Shown here: in pieces, positions 24,144 through 34,198 of the stretch | How the letters are laid out: each line of letters starts with the position of its first letter | Position numbering within the stretch: position 1 is the stretch's first letter | Assembly: GCF_016801865.2 (NCBI RefSeq) | Contig: NC_068939.1 | Span: 183,682,053 to 183,746,052, forward strand | Source: Culex pipiens pallens | Taxonomy: Eukaryota; Arthropoda; Insecta; Diptera; Culicidae | Direction: 5' to 3' | DNA length: 64,000 nucleotides | The notes under the pieces: model-generated | Told to the model about the DNA's origin: nothing | The model's input: the letters and a program-made list of their open reading frames with translations, nothing else | Database searches by the model: none | Program-made: the position numbers and the translations under genes

Positions 24144-26195
24144 AAACTATAGGGTACGCAAAACTTGCTTGCTTTCTTCAAAGTTTCTTATAGTTGAAAA
24201 GGAGAGAGCGCACACACCTACACCCTAACCCACACACACCAAATTGCACTCATACATCTCATTTCCGTCGGATGCGAACAGCTGAGGATCGCCGCAGTGC
24301 GTGCTGTACGTGCCTATTTTCCGAGTTTTCCCACCATACCCGAATGGAAAATTGGAAAATGGGAGTGGGTGGAAATTTTAGTTTCGTCTTGCGCCAGAAG
24401 AAAGGGAGTCGTACAGAGTACAGAGAGCTCACACTGCAGAATGGGAAAGTTTTAGCCAAATTCTTTGCTTCTAATTGTGTGGCTTGCTCGATGTGGTGGA
24501 CAAAAGTTTGGTCGTACTACTTCCGGGGTAGTCCGTGCTCTGCTGGTGCAAGACGCAAGACTTGAACTGTTCATGGCTGGAAGGACTTTTGTGTGGTGTT
24601 GGGTCTTATTGTTTTACAATGCTGAGGAAAGTTGGAAGTTTTCAGTGTTACTTGAGAGGAAAAAAATCATCTTTGTTTTTTGCGATTAACATGTGAATTT
24701 ATTACTGAAAGCAAATTAAAATAAAGCATCAGTTAGGCTTAAATCACACTGCGAAGATCACGCTATCAATTAACACCAATATCTGTTAATTCATGCACAG
24801 CGTGATCCGAGCTGACTGAACTGTCGGCTTGGGATCAATATTATAAATCCTTACATTTTATGATACATGCCTGCCATCGCAGCCTTTTATCATAATTGTC
24901 ACAGCTCGATGAGGCCCGATTTAAGCGGTGTTATCATCGGCTGTTTGTGGGACATCATATTGGACGTTTATTGAATTAGTTTTTAATGGGAGATTTCAGA
25001 AATCCAACTCATTGCTAAAAGCTTTTCGATATGAATTTGGATTATTATTCAAATGGCAGTTCATTTGAATGTGTGTTCGATGTGAGTGAATATTGATTCA
25101 GCACAGAATGTTGTTCCATTTTTTAGGAAGAATTACGCAAGCTTTGACGTGCTCTATCGTCCGTTTCTCAGCAAAATAGTGCGCTATGAAAAAGCACTTG
25201 ATCCTCTTTTTTCCCAGATGAAATCCATCGGAGCATATGTATCCAAGCATGGCTTACAAGTGAAAAGGCGCATAAACATTTTTATGCACACGTTTTTTTC
25301 TTGTCTACCCTCTAAGGATTCGAACCCGGCCCCAAAAGAAGAAGCCGGGTTATGTAAACGAACCCTGGACGGACTTACTGCTTTTGAACAAACGCATCGT
25401 CCTTGGTCCTTCCGACTGCATTGTGTGCTCGTTGAATTGCCTTTGGGCAAAGGATTTTTTTGTCCTACTTCATCGTTTTTTTTTTCTCAACTAGGACGCA
25501 CTAAAGTCTTCGGCTGGGCTTTTGATAAAAGCGTTTGTTTGTTAAGCTGGAAATAATAGGATTTGGACGGGCCAAAGTGCGGGACGCGAAGGTGGGCGTT
25601 CGAATCGCCCAGGGGTTCTCTATTCTTGGATGGGCGACGATATACGGCAAGGGGAATGTTTTTTTTGTTGTTGTTGAGAAAAAGCTGGTAAGTCAAAATT
25701 TCGCTCATTTTGGTGGAAACGATATGAGGTAACTTATGGCAATGCAAGCACGGATAAGAAGCATTGTTTTTAACATTTGGTATGACTTGAAAAAAACACT
25801 GAAAATTGAGCTTTGCTTTGTATTCTACGGTCTTTTGTGATCCATCAAATAAGTTGAAGATTTCTTGTTCATCCTTTGCTCTGTTGTATAATTTATTGCT
25901 AAAAAATCGGCACAGTTTGAAGACTAAAAATTCTATGAGATTTTCAGATTTCCATGAAACTAGAACTCGCCTACACAGAAAAAATGTGAATTTACTTCAC
26001 ACTGAAGAGATGAATCATATGTTACTCAGTTGATGTAAATGTGAGAAGCGACGTAAACGGTTGAATCACAAGTAAAATCATGTTTTCACGTATTATTTGT
26101 TGCAATTTTATATCAAATTGCACTTAAATTTTAATGTTGAATGACGTGCAAAAGTGTTACATCGTAATTGATGTAACATTCGGAAATATTATTTT
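24144..26195. other. Mostly unique noncoding sequence
   Basis: It contains higher-GC segments (24200-24600, 25280-25640). The frames at 24194-24565 and 25086-25556 look like chance translations: no motif, heavy overlap with opposite-strand frames. The block near 24760-24900 contains CAATTA, TTTATGATA and TTTTATCATAA words. No exon is supported. Confidence 0.3.
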
Positions 26196-26739
26196 TTTAA
26201 TTTTTCCCTGGTTCTAAATTTCTTGGTAAACGGGAAAAATATTTTCAAAATCCCGGGAATTCCCGGGATCTGGGGATATTTTTGAAATGGTATATAAAAG
26301 GAACAGTACATTTTACATTATTTAATCAGGAATTCGGTGCATTAGCATTAGCATTAGCATTAGCATTTGGAGGACGCCCCACCACCGGAAGGCTCCACAA
26401 CGCTTATCCCTCTGTTTGGTCTGGTTGTGTTAGACCCTCATCCGGAACAATAATCCAACACGGGAGATACCATGTCTTCATCTTTTGATGAGTGTGTAAT
26501 ACAGCCCAGGGCATAAGGGGGTCCAGGCCGGGTCCAAGCTATCCTCAGGGATATGAAGGATCGTTAGTTAACACCTATCTAAAGTGCGCAAGGACCCCTA
26601 CGTCACCTTAGTGGTAAAGATGTTTGTAGGGAGGTTTTTGGACTCAATGTTAGTAGGAGAGGTAGAACCCTAGGATACACCTCGAAGACGTTGCGGGTTG
26701 GTTGTAACAGTATTCCTAATTCCAGTCTATGCTCACCAA

Positions 26740-26814
26740 GTCGCCATGGCCTAGTGGTTAGCATTTTTGCTTACCAATCCAAAGGACGGGGGTTCGAACC
26801 CCGCCTTTGGCGAC
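26740..26814 (+). repeat. tRNA-like module inside composite SINE
   Basis: A perfect 7-bp acceptor GTCGCCA/TGGCGAC, A-box TGGCCTAGTGGTTA and T arm GGGGGTTCGAACCCC are present. The anticodon arm is poorly paired around CTTACCAATCCAAAGG, so this is a tRNA-derived module, not a credible tRNA gene. It faces the Thr-like head 60 bp away. A homologous module is at 37306-37380. Confidence 0.6.
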
Positions 26815-26874
26815 TTTGATTTTTCGTTTATATTCAGCATTTCAAGTATTTCTATGTCCTTAACTTTCTCGATG

Positions 26875-26949
26875 GGAGCAGATGGGAATCGAACCCAGAA
26901 CCATTCGCTTACAAAGCAAACACTGTAACCATTCAGCCACAGCTGCTCC
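26875..26949 (-). repeat. tRNA-Thr(TGT)-like SINE head
   Basis: Minus strand: acceptor GGAGCAG/CTGCTCC, A-box TGGCTGAATGGTTA, anticodon arm TTTGC-TTTGTAA-GCGAA (anticodon TGT), T arm CTGGGTTCGATTCCCAT. The cloverleaf is nearly complete, but it is fused directly to the SINE body, so it is read as the SINE's internal Pol III promoter. The homologous head at 37440-37514 has a perfect anticodon stem. Confidence 0.65.
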
Positions 26950-27141
26950 CTATTTAATCAGGAATTCGGTGCACTAAATTTATTGTTCTGTTTCTGTTTT
27001 AACCGGAATCAACAAAAAATATCAAAACATTGAGCAAAAATTATTCTTTCAAAGGTGCCCCAATTAGTTACATTGACGATACCTTTGGAACAAAATTCGA
27101 AAAAAAAAAGATTTCATTTGAATTAAAAAAAACATTCAAAC

Positions 27142-27215
27142 CTAAACTCCCAAGCTTGAGAAAAAGGAGGAATTAATATGGAAATTTTCCCTCTTTCTCG
27201 AGCTTGGGAGTTTAG
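27142..27215. other. 74-bp stem-loop, pre-miRNA-sized
   Basis: CTAAACTCCCAAGCTTGAGA at the left is answered by TCTCGAGCTTGGGAGTTTAG at the right with one mismatch. Pairing continues imperfectly through GAGG/CCTC-like bases to a short AT loop. Size and shape fit a precursor hairpin or a very small foldback repeat. It abuts the TTAA site of 27223-27694. Confidence 0.5.
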
Positions 27216-27222
27216 TTGTTAA

Positions 27223-27694
27223 CAATCCAACGCCCAAGGCTCCAAAAAAGTTGGAACGGTAACTTCAACTCAATGGTTCTCGGGCAAAACTCAACCAATC
27301 AAGATGATTCTTCTTTCCAGTGATTTGTTAGAATGTCTAGATGATTCTAGACTTTTGCAGAACTTAATTTGATCAAATCTGTCATTTTTGCGATCAAAAA
27401 CATCGTTCCAACTTTTTTTTTCGCGTGTAAAAAAAAATCGCCAAAAATTCCGCGGAGGCAGTCGATTTTAAAAAAGGTGGAACGATGTTTTCGGACGCAG
27501 AAATTACAGATTTGATCAAATTAAGTTCTGCAAAGTTCTAGAATCATCTAGACATTCTTACAAATCAGTGGAAACAAGAATCGTCCCGATTGGTTGAGTA
27601 ATGCCCGAGAACCAGCGAGTTGAAGTTACCGTTCCAACTTTTTTGGGAGGCTTGGGCGTCCGTGTAAGTTGGACATGCGTTGGGCGTTCCAGTG
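27223..27694. mobile_element. piggyBac-like foldback MITE, TTAA flanks
   Basis: TTAA lies at 27219-27222 and 27695-27698. The ends are CAATCCAACGCCCAAGG and, inverted from the right, CACTGGAACGCCCAACG. Long arms (about 27230-27425 and 27470-27660) pair over most of their length, sharing GTTGGAACGGTAACTTCAAC. No transposase is present. TTAA plus CA-tipped ends suggest piggyBac-type mobilisation. Confidence 0.65.
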
Positions 27695-27839
27695 TTAATT
27701 TGAGTAAACAGAATATCCAACCTTTGAAAAATATTTAAAATTACGAATTTTTATTTTTTTCATTTTCGGGAAAACCGAGAAATATTTTTTTTTATTCTTA
27801 AATTCGGGAATTCCCGGTTTTGGAAAAATATCATTAAAC

Positions 27840-28238
27840 TCGCCTGATAGTGTTGCTAGGTCATTAAATTTTATTACATTAAAAGTTATGTAAATTTAAC
27901 TTGTTCTTTTGAGATATTGAGAGGTCAGTATAAACGACTAAAAACAGCAAAATTTTAAAAGTTTTGTAAATTTCGCTAAGTACTCTTAACCTAAGACAGG
28001 GTTGCCAGATTATAAAGTATATGATAAACATTAGGACAGTCCCAAGATTCATGTTCAGCAAAATGTGCGTCAACTGGGTTTAAAACGTTTTTGAGTTATA
28101 TCCACTAAATTTTGATTTTTTGTTGATAGGGTTCGTTCTAAAATGACGTTCATGAATAGGCGGAGGGGCTGGCGGGAGGTCTCGAGCGTGAAAGGATAGG
28201 GAAGGGGGTTGTTTGAAATCCAAAAATTCCCTTTACGT
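27840..28238. other. AT-rich noncoding sequence
   Basis: No feature supported. A short higher-GC patch near 28155-28200 is G-rich and uninformative. Confidence 0.3.
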
Positions 28239-28439
28239 ACCGTAATCTGGGGTGAATCGGGACTACAGTCTGAATAGGGACAGCAGTTTTTAGAGCACTT
28301 AAATCTTTTAAATTTGGAAAAGGATGTACACATTTTGTTGGCCTGAGTCTGTTCTAACCGAAACCAACCAGAAAAATCAAAATATTGTGCTCCAACATGG
28401 TTAAAGCTCCATGTGTCCCGATTGACCCCAGTTTACGGT
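28239..28439. mobile_element. ~201-bp MITE with ACCGTAA..CTGGGGT termini
   Basis: The left end ACCGTAATCTGGGGTGAATC and the right end, inverse of ACCGTAAACTGGGGTCAATC, extend through CGGGAC as terminal inverted repeats of about 26 bp. The interior has no coding capacity. A clear target duplication is not visible. Confidence 0.65.
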
Positions 28440-28976
28440 TATATTTGAACAACCCCTAACGTTACTTTTTTTTAACCTGTGCAAGTCATGGCTTGACCAT
28501 CTCTGAAAAAATGTTTTACGAAAAGATCAGAAAATTTGCTATAAATTATAGCAAAGATAGTGAAAATTGGACCAATGGTTGCTGAGATAAAGGCTCAAAA
28601 TGAAAATAACACAAGAAAAACGTCCGAATTTCAGTGTTAAAAATGAAAAAAAAAATCGATCCTTTGAAGAAAAATATTTTTATTTTTTTAGATAGACTCT
28701 ACCATTTTATGTGGAAAATAAATGTTTTTGGGCCTTTTCAAATGATCGCAATAAAAAATCTTCAAAGGATCGGAAAAATTCACGAACTGAATAAAAAAAT
28801 ATTGGTACTGTTTGCCAAAATGTCAATTTTTACTTGAAGAGTGAAGCCCGTCATTCAAGTTAATCAAATTTACAAACTTCCCCTAACTTTTACCAGGAAG
28901 TCTAACTTTTTGATGCAAAAATCTAAGAGAAAAAGCCACACAAAAAACGTTACTTAATCCACCAGAAGGTGGTTGC
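28440..28976. other. AT-rich noncoding sequence
   Basis: It contains foldback-like phrases (GACCAATGGTTGCTGAGAT) but no complete element or gene. Confidence 0.3.
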
Positions 28977-29753
28977 TGCCTTCCTCCTGAAAGCCTTGCA
29001 ACCACACAATACGAAAGCTTTTGCTAACGCTTACTTATGGTACGTTCGTTTGAGGGCTAGTTCCGCACTGAGTGCCGCACTCAGAGCTGTCAAAGTGTTT
29101 GTTTGAAGAAACTCGCGCTAGTTCCGCACGAGTTTCGCCGCCATCTTGGAACTGAAACTCTAGTGCCGCACTCGATATTTTTTCAGTTTCATGCGAGTTC
29201 CATGCACACTGAAAAAGAATGTTCGTTTGAACCAAAACTGGCAACGACGAGTGTGGCACTCAGTGCCGCACTGGCTGTTCAAACGAACGTACCATTAGTA
29301 AAGACACTATACATCTGAGTGCTGCCATCTATGATGAATTTAATGATTCATTTGAAAGCACTGCAGTGTTTGTGTGCGTGCACTGAGCGGAAAGTTCCGA
29401 CAGCTATCCGCCGGAGCTTTAAATTATGTAAATAATGACCCTTTTTTGTATCAACCAAAACAGTTTTTCGAACATAACTTTTAAAGTACTGCACCAAACC
29501 GGATGAAATTAAAAAAAGACTTAAAGGACCTGAAGGCGAATCCAAAAACATAGATCCGGACAAAATCGGTCGGGACAGTTCCGAGAAAAGTGAGTGAGAA
29601 AAAAAATTCTACGTCCATCCACACGCACAGACATTTGCTCAGAATTTGATTCTGAGCCGATATGTATACGTAAAGGTATATCTAGAAGGCTTATTTAAAA
29701 AGTTCAATTTTTGAGTGATTTTATAGCCTTGCCTCAGTGAGGTGAGGAAGGCA
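28977..29753. mobile_element. Candidate element with TGCCTTCCTC ends, hosting a nested MITE
   Basis: TGCCTTCCTC (28977-28986) is exactly inverted as GAGGAAGGCA (29744-29753). The right part (TATAGCCTTGCCTCAGTGAG) has the feel of a common mosquito repeat. A well-bounded MITE (29038-29294) is nested near the left end. With only 10 bp of inverted end, the boundaries are tentative. Confidence 0.4.
29038..29294. mobile_element. 257-bp Harbinger-like MITE, TTA target
   Basis: The exact tips TGGTACGTTCGTTTGA and TCAAACGAACGTACCA are flanked by TTA at 29035-29037 and 29295-29297. Subterminal GTGCCGCACT words repeat on both sides, extending the inverted ends to about 45 bp with gaps. The three-base TTA target fits PIF/Harbinger. 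Confidence 0.8.
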
Positions 29754-30697
29754 AAAATGAAAATCCAATTTCCAACATTTTTTTTCCGTTTTCGACTCCG
29801 CGGTCCTGTCAACAAAGTTCCGCCGCGTGTTTGGCTGCTCATTAAACGGTGCTTATCAATTTTCCGTACACAGCATCGCAGGAGGAGGACAGAGAGAAAA
29901 CAACTTTGCACTCGTCTTCCGTAATGTGCAATGACGTGGAAAATTAGCTGGGACTTTCCCGGAGAAAATACCGCGCTTCTGGATGGGGACAGTTGCATCG
30001 AGCCAATTAAATTTAATAATGCTTTCGGGTTTTTGCTTTGCAATGAAAACATTTTAATGGTGCGCCAAGCTTGATAAAATATTACAATGTTGCAAAACAA
30101 AAAATCGGTTGTAAGTCTTTTTACTACGTATAAATTAAAATTGCACTTGAGTCTTTTTTCAGGGAAAAATCGACAAACGTTCGAAAAATAATGCTGTATA
30201 GCAAGCAAATTTGTGGAATTTTGATTCAGCAGCAGCAGCTCAGTAAATCCGAGAATTTTCAATAACATCATGTTTATTTTGGGACTTAGGAAGGAGTTAT
30301 ACATGAACATGATGTTGTAACAGATTTGTCTGCTAAAAATAGGGTCGGTATTGCTGCCTCTGTGACATGTTTTTTATTGGTGTGCTTGCGCGAAATGCGG
30401 ATTTGTTTTTGAATATTTTTGATTTACAATTTACAACATATCTGATTAGACTCAAAGACAAATCAAATTTTACATTCCTAGCATTTTTCCAGTAATCTGA
30501 ACCCACTTATTCAAAATTGCTTTGCTGCACGAAAGGAACACTCAGCTCTCTCGTTTCCATGAGAAAATATTGGCAATAAATCCGTTAATGGGATTCTCCA
30601 CATCGAGAGCTTCCTCGGAGGCGCCAAAATCGATTAACCTCCAGCAAATCCGGCAGCCTGCGCGCCACGTGAGCCCATCATATTTCATCAAACTCAC
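29754..30697. other. Unique noncoding sequence (probable intron)
   Basis: A higher-GC, repeat-poor segment just downstream of the microexon on the minus strand. A 223-codon minus frame (29639-30310) lacks any family motif, is partly repeat-derived and is not called. The intron donor GTGAGT of the microexon occupies 30692-30697. Confidence 0.35.
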
Positions 30698-30724
30698 CTT
30701 TGTGTTATACACAGCCCTCTTAGA
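30698..30724 (-). CDS. Candidate 27-nt microexon of unidentified host gene
   Basis: On the minus strand a strong acceptor (CTGCTCCTCTTCTAG) is followed by 27 nt reading SKRAVYNTK in phase 0, then the strong donor AAG|GTGAGT. The length is a multiple of three, so inclusion or skipping keeps frame. It lies 1.1 kb downstream of the exon at 31845-32023, which ends in phase 0 as required. UGC words close to the acceptor resemble the signature of neuronal microexons controlled by SRRM4-type splicing factors; that link is inference. A chance splice pair cannot be excluded. Confidence 0.5.
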
Positions 30725-30952
30725 CTAGAAGAGGAGCAGCGTGTAAGCTTACTGGCGCTCGAGCGACGAACGATTTCAGCAAATTTATTGAGCGTGCAAC
30801 CATGAAGTGTTATTGCCTGTTTTGTATGACGTATCAGGTTTTAGTTGGGAGGATTTTATTAGGTTTTTTGTTCCATTTTATCTGTTTTCATTTTTATTTT
30901 TTTTTCTGGTTAATTTTACTTGTGATATCTTTTTCAAAAAGTTTCTAACATA

Positions 30953-31398
30953 CACGGTAAAAAATGTGTAAACTTTGAATCTGCAATTTTGGAAGGTTGA
31001 ACACAGAAAAAAAAATATGGTAATATTCATCAGGAAATGGTGACAGATTTTGTGGCAAAAAAAGAGTAATTTTACCCCAGAAAATGATGAATTTTCATCA
31101 GTTTTTGATGAATATTCATCAGGTTCACATTTTTACACATTTTTTATGTAATATTACTCAAAAAAAGAGGTAATATTCAACCTACCAAATTTTCAACATT
31201 CCAAAATTCAACTTTTTTTTTCTGTGAATATTACCGATTTTATGATGTAATTTTACCTTAATTTAGACTGAAAAAGTGACATTACAACAGAAAAGTGTTA
31301 AAATTTCACATTTTCAGAGGTAAAATTACACATTTTTTCTGACATAAAAGATGTTCCCCTTCCCAGATGTAGTATTACCATGATTTTTTTTAACTGTG
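30953..31398. mobile_element. ~446-bp MITE with CACGGTAAAAAA-type ends, TA target
   Basis: TA-CACGGTAAAAAATG at the left matches the inverse of the right (TA-CACAGTTAAAAAAAATC). TA lies at 30951-30952 and 31399-31400. The interior repeats GGTAATATT and TGATGAAT words and an inner CACAGAAAAAAAAATATGG end, so two related elements may be nested. It lies inside the intron between the 27-nt and 179-nt exons. Confidence 0.55.
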
Positions 31399-31844
31399 TA
31401 TTGCAACAAACTTCACCCGCTATTCAACTCATTTTTACGACCTCGTAACGTGAAACTACTCAGCATGCTCACTCCATTATTTTTATAAATAATCGTTATT
31501 AGCTACATCATACGCACTGAGTTGTGTACTGTTTGTCAAATGAGTCATTCGCCTTCTTGCGGTGTCCTGCTGTTGTCAATTTATAGCCTCCCGGTTAATT
31601 ACAGTTGTAAATTAGTCTTGTTGCAGCAAAATAATCGTTGTTGCTTGTTAATTGTACCATTAAATATTCCTACAACAAATAAGAGCAAGTTGGCAGAATT
31701 TCATTCTAGCTCAACCGAGTAAAATTTCTTCGTCTCAATTTCCCGGATTTTTAACTTGTGGATCTTTTCAACAAAATTATTCCAGCATTCATTACTCTTC
31801 CCCAGCGCAAAAGAAGCTCAACTTTTGCTCCGTCCGTGACTAAC

Positions 31845-32023
31845 CTGGTAACTTTCGGGCAAAGTAAGCACCGGCACCGGTTTGCATTTTATCATCCATG
31901 ACTGGTACGCGTTGTCAGGTGTTGTGGGCGTGACAGGAAAAGGGCTGGAAACTTCCACTCCAGAACCGTGAAACACGTCATCGTCGCCTTTTTTGACATG
32001 AGACACCGTAAATTTTGATTTTT
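31845..32023 (-). CDS. Candidate 179-nt exon of unidentified host gene
   Basis: Minus strand: acceptor AAAGTATTTCAG, then 179 nt, then donor CAG|GTTAGT. It starts with the last two bases of a codon (phase 1) and is open to its end in phase 0, giving about 59 residues. The peptide contains KFTVSHVKKGDDDVF, GVEVSSPFPVTPTTPDNAYQ and KPVPVLTLPESYQ, a composition that looks like real, partly disordered protein and unlike the surrounding chance frames. The phase matches the exon at 42243-42335 upstream and the 27-nt exon downstream. I do not recognise the family. Confidence 0.6.
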
Positions 32024-32714
32024 CTGAAATACTTTAAATTTTTATTCGTGTAAGATTTGCGTGTAATTTTGAAAGCAACTTTTTTTAATTATCATAATGC
32101 CTAGTGGAAACTTTTCTCCCGGTGAGGGCAAATGCCGAGAAAATCATGGCGAAAAAGTGCGTCAATTTTGAACTTGGCTCTCTTGACAATTATCATGAAC
32201 CGTGGTGGGCTGTTTAAGCTTGAATTCGCCTACGGCATACCGCATACATGGCACTTTTCGGAATTGTTGTATTTTAATTAAATTTGAGATGAATTTATTT
32301 TTATTTTAACAGTTTTTCTCTCAAGAGTAAGAATATTTTCTGTGAATTATCATTTAAATTTTGTTTTTACTTAGCTTCCTTAACCTAACTGACGAAATTC
32401 TCTTCAACAAAGAAATGTTTTATCGGAAACTCACCAAGACTAACTTTGAACTCAGCACAATTCATTTACATCCTTTTGACTCGAGTGTCTTCTGCAAAGT
32501 TGTAGGTTATGATTAAAACTGTTTATAAACGAGGATACACTAGGAATACAACATTCTTTAAATCATTTTGTTTTATCATATCCGACAGAAAATTTACCGC
32601 TTCAGGGCATCTAAGAACCATATTTTTTTTACACATATCACAAATCAAATTTGCAATATCTTCACTAGATATTTTTTTTACTATAAAAAACTTTAATTTA
32701 CACAAAATTGCGTA
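32024..32714. other. Intronic sequence with family F core remnant
   Basis: Higher-GC unique sequence to about 32250, then AT-rich. Near 32479-32510 the phrase GTGTCTTCTGCAAAGTTGTA is the conserved family F core, so a heavily decayed foldback relative is present. Confidence 0.35.
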
Positions 32715-33072
32715 CACAGCAAAAAATCCGATGGTAAAATCGCATGCAAAAGCATGAACATCACCTTGGTCAAAAAAGCCACCTCATATTACACGCTGCA
32801 TGTACAATTTTTGTAAACACAAAAAAAAAGTTGCAATCGATGGGACTCAAACCCAGCAGACTGGCGCCTTAGCCCGCTCGGCCATCAGACCAATGAAAAA
32901 TGGAAAGGATAAACGTATATGTGAGCTTGACATTTCGGTCAAGTATGTTTCCCATACTGATGGGCTACATATTTCAGGGTGCAATATTACACAGAATTTC
33001 ATAAAATAATGCAAAATTTATTTTACACCCAGGCCTTTTACACGCAGCTGGATTACTACTTTATTTGCTGTG
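32715..33072 (-). mobile_element. TIR-bounded MITE carrying a tRNA-Leu-like segment (copy 1)
   Basis: The ends CACAGCAAA and TTTGCTGTG are flanked by TA (32713-32714 and 33073-33074). Inside, at 32830-32895 on the minus strand, GATGGCCGAGCGGGCTAAGG and a B-box-like GGGTTTGAGTCCCATCG recreate the A and B regions of a Leu-type tRNA. Flanking body text (GTAAACACAAAAAAAAAGTTGC, AAAGCATG, ACACGCAGCTGGATTACTAC) matches the second copy at 38982-39350 in the opposite orientation. Cut-and-paste ends with a Pol III promoter-like interior are unusual. Confidence 0.7.
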
Positions 33073-33331
33073 TATTCTTTTTGAAAATGCTTTTTTTTTC
33101 ATAATTTGCGATACAGACGCAAAATGTTGTATAAATTTTAAATGATTGTGTTTTTACCATAAAATGCTGAAATTTTCTCAAAATACCATATTTGTTTGAA
33201 AATGTTGAAATTTATCATAATTTGCAATATAGGTATCAAACGACGCAAAATATTGTAAAAAATTAAAGTTAACAAAATTTTAAAATAAGGATCAAACGAC
33301 GCAAAAATTGGTATAAAATTTCCCTAGATAA

Positions 33332-33554
33332 GGCCGTTGCAAATATTTTTCAAAGATTATGTCGGCGATAAATTATTGAAAATATGCATTTTGCAATTTA
33401 ATTGGCAATCAACTATTCAAATTAGACTAAAATTGGATCGCCGAACTGAATTTTCATTAAAAAAAGAAAACCTAAAAATAAAAAAAACCGAGTCCGACTA
33501 TCCGAAGTTCGTGACTTTGGATAATCGAGGCTTCGTATAATCGAGTCTGGACTG
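33332..33554. mobile_element. Truncated family C element with nested family D end
   Basis: It begins with the family D tip GGCCGTTGCAAATATTTTTC preceded by GATAA, exactly as inside 16419-17237. It ends with GATAATCGAGGCTTCG and the family C tip (inverse of CAGTCCAGACTCGATT). Most interior sequence and the left tip are lost. Confidence 0.55.
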
Positions 33555-33724
33555 CACGAAGAGGTACAAGATTCCCACACAGATTTTGTCAAATATTGTT
33601 TTGGTGATCTTTTCATTTCTGAATTCGATTGCTTAGTAAAGGGAAGGTAGTGTATCATCTCATGCTGGATCTTATCAGACAATTTAGGGAAGGCGACCTA
33701 TGGAATGTTAACATTAAACCTTAA

Positions 33725-34175
33725 GGGGTTACATACATGTAGAAAATCCCAAAATTTGATATTTCAGGAAAATAATTAAATGTACTAAAAAGATGATTTT
33801 CAATCACTCCTGAAAATTTAATGAAGATATTTCGTGACTTAACTGAGCACGAGACAATTGGCTGAAATTTGGGGTGAAGACTCTCAAGACATATCTGGTG
33901 TGCATGTCGAAGCCCAATTTTCAAATTTTGCTTTTTAAAGAAATTCAAAAATCAAAAATTGATGATTTTTTATATGAAATGAAAACAAATATTTTTATCT
34001 TATTTTTTTTAAATAAACATTTTGAAAATCGGCCTTCGTCATGCACACGGGATCGGTTTAACGAGTCTTCACCGAAATTTTGAGCCGATTTGGTCAAAAC
34101 AGTATTGAGATACCGCTGGCACCCGTTTTTTTAAACTGCTTTGAAATTTTTGACGATTTACATATATGTAACCCC
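33725..34175. mobile_element. piggyBac-like MITE, TTAA flanks
   Basis: TTAA sits at 33721-33724 and 34176-34179. The inverted ends GGGGTTACATACATGTA and GGGGTTACATATATGTA match at 16 of 17 positions. The 451-bp interior has no transposase. The right end lies only 15 bp from the TTAA of the next element. Confidence 0.75.
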
Positions 34176-34198
34176 TTAACATGTTAGCATTATGTTAA

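Larger units (their letters stand above)
26342..26950 (-). mobile_element. 609-bp composite SINE with 23-bp target duplication
   Basis: An exact 23-bp direct repeat flanks it (26319-26341 and 26951-26973). Read on the minus strand it starts with a tRNA-Thr(TGT)-like head (26875-26949), then a second tRNA-like segment in the opposite sense (26740-26814), a ~390-bp body, and ends in four or five GCTAAT tail units (26342-26367). Head with Pol III boxes, microsatellite tail and long target duplication indicate LINE-mediated retroposition. Its intact duplication suggests recent insertion. Confidence 0.8.
26196..27835. mobile_element. Decayed hAT-like relative, interrupted by three insertions
   Basis: Eroded ends carry AACGGGAAAAATATTTT with TCCCGGGAATTCCCGGGAT (left) and the inverse GGGAATTCCCGGTTTTGGAA (right), as in 22682-24135. 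Interior text also matches (TTCTGTTTTAACC, CAAAACAT). A composite SINE (26342-26950), a perfect short hairpin (27142-27215) and a TTAA-flanked MITE (27223-27694) interrupt it. Exact ends are not preserved. Confidence 0.5.

Noticed and set aside
25560..25630. T-arm-like GGGCGTTCGAATCGCCC suggesting a tRNA
   Set aside because: No A box or anticodon arm at the right distance.
25976..26170. Possible MITE beginning TACACAGAAAAAATG
   Set aside because: No matching inverted end could be located.
26740..26814. Genuine tRNA gene
   Set aside because: Acceptor and T arms are good but the anticodon stem does not pair, and it lies inside a mobile element.
29639..30310. 223-codon minus-strand open frame
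   Set aside because: No motif, odd composition, partly over a repeat end; likely chance.
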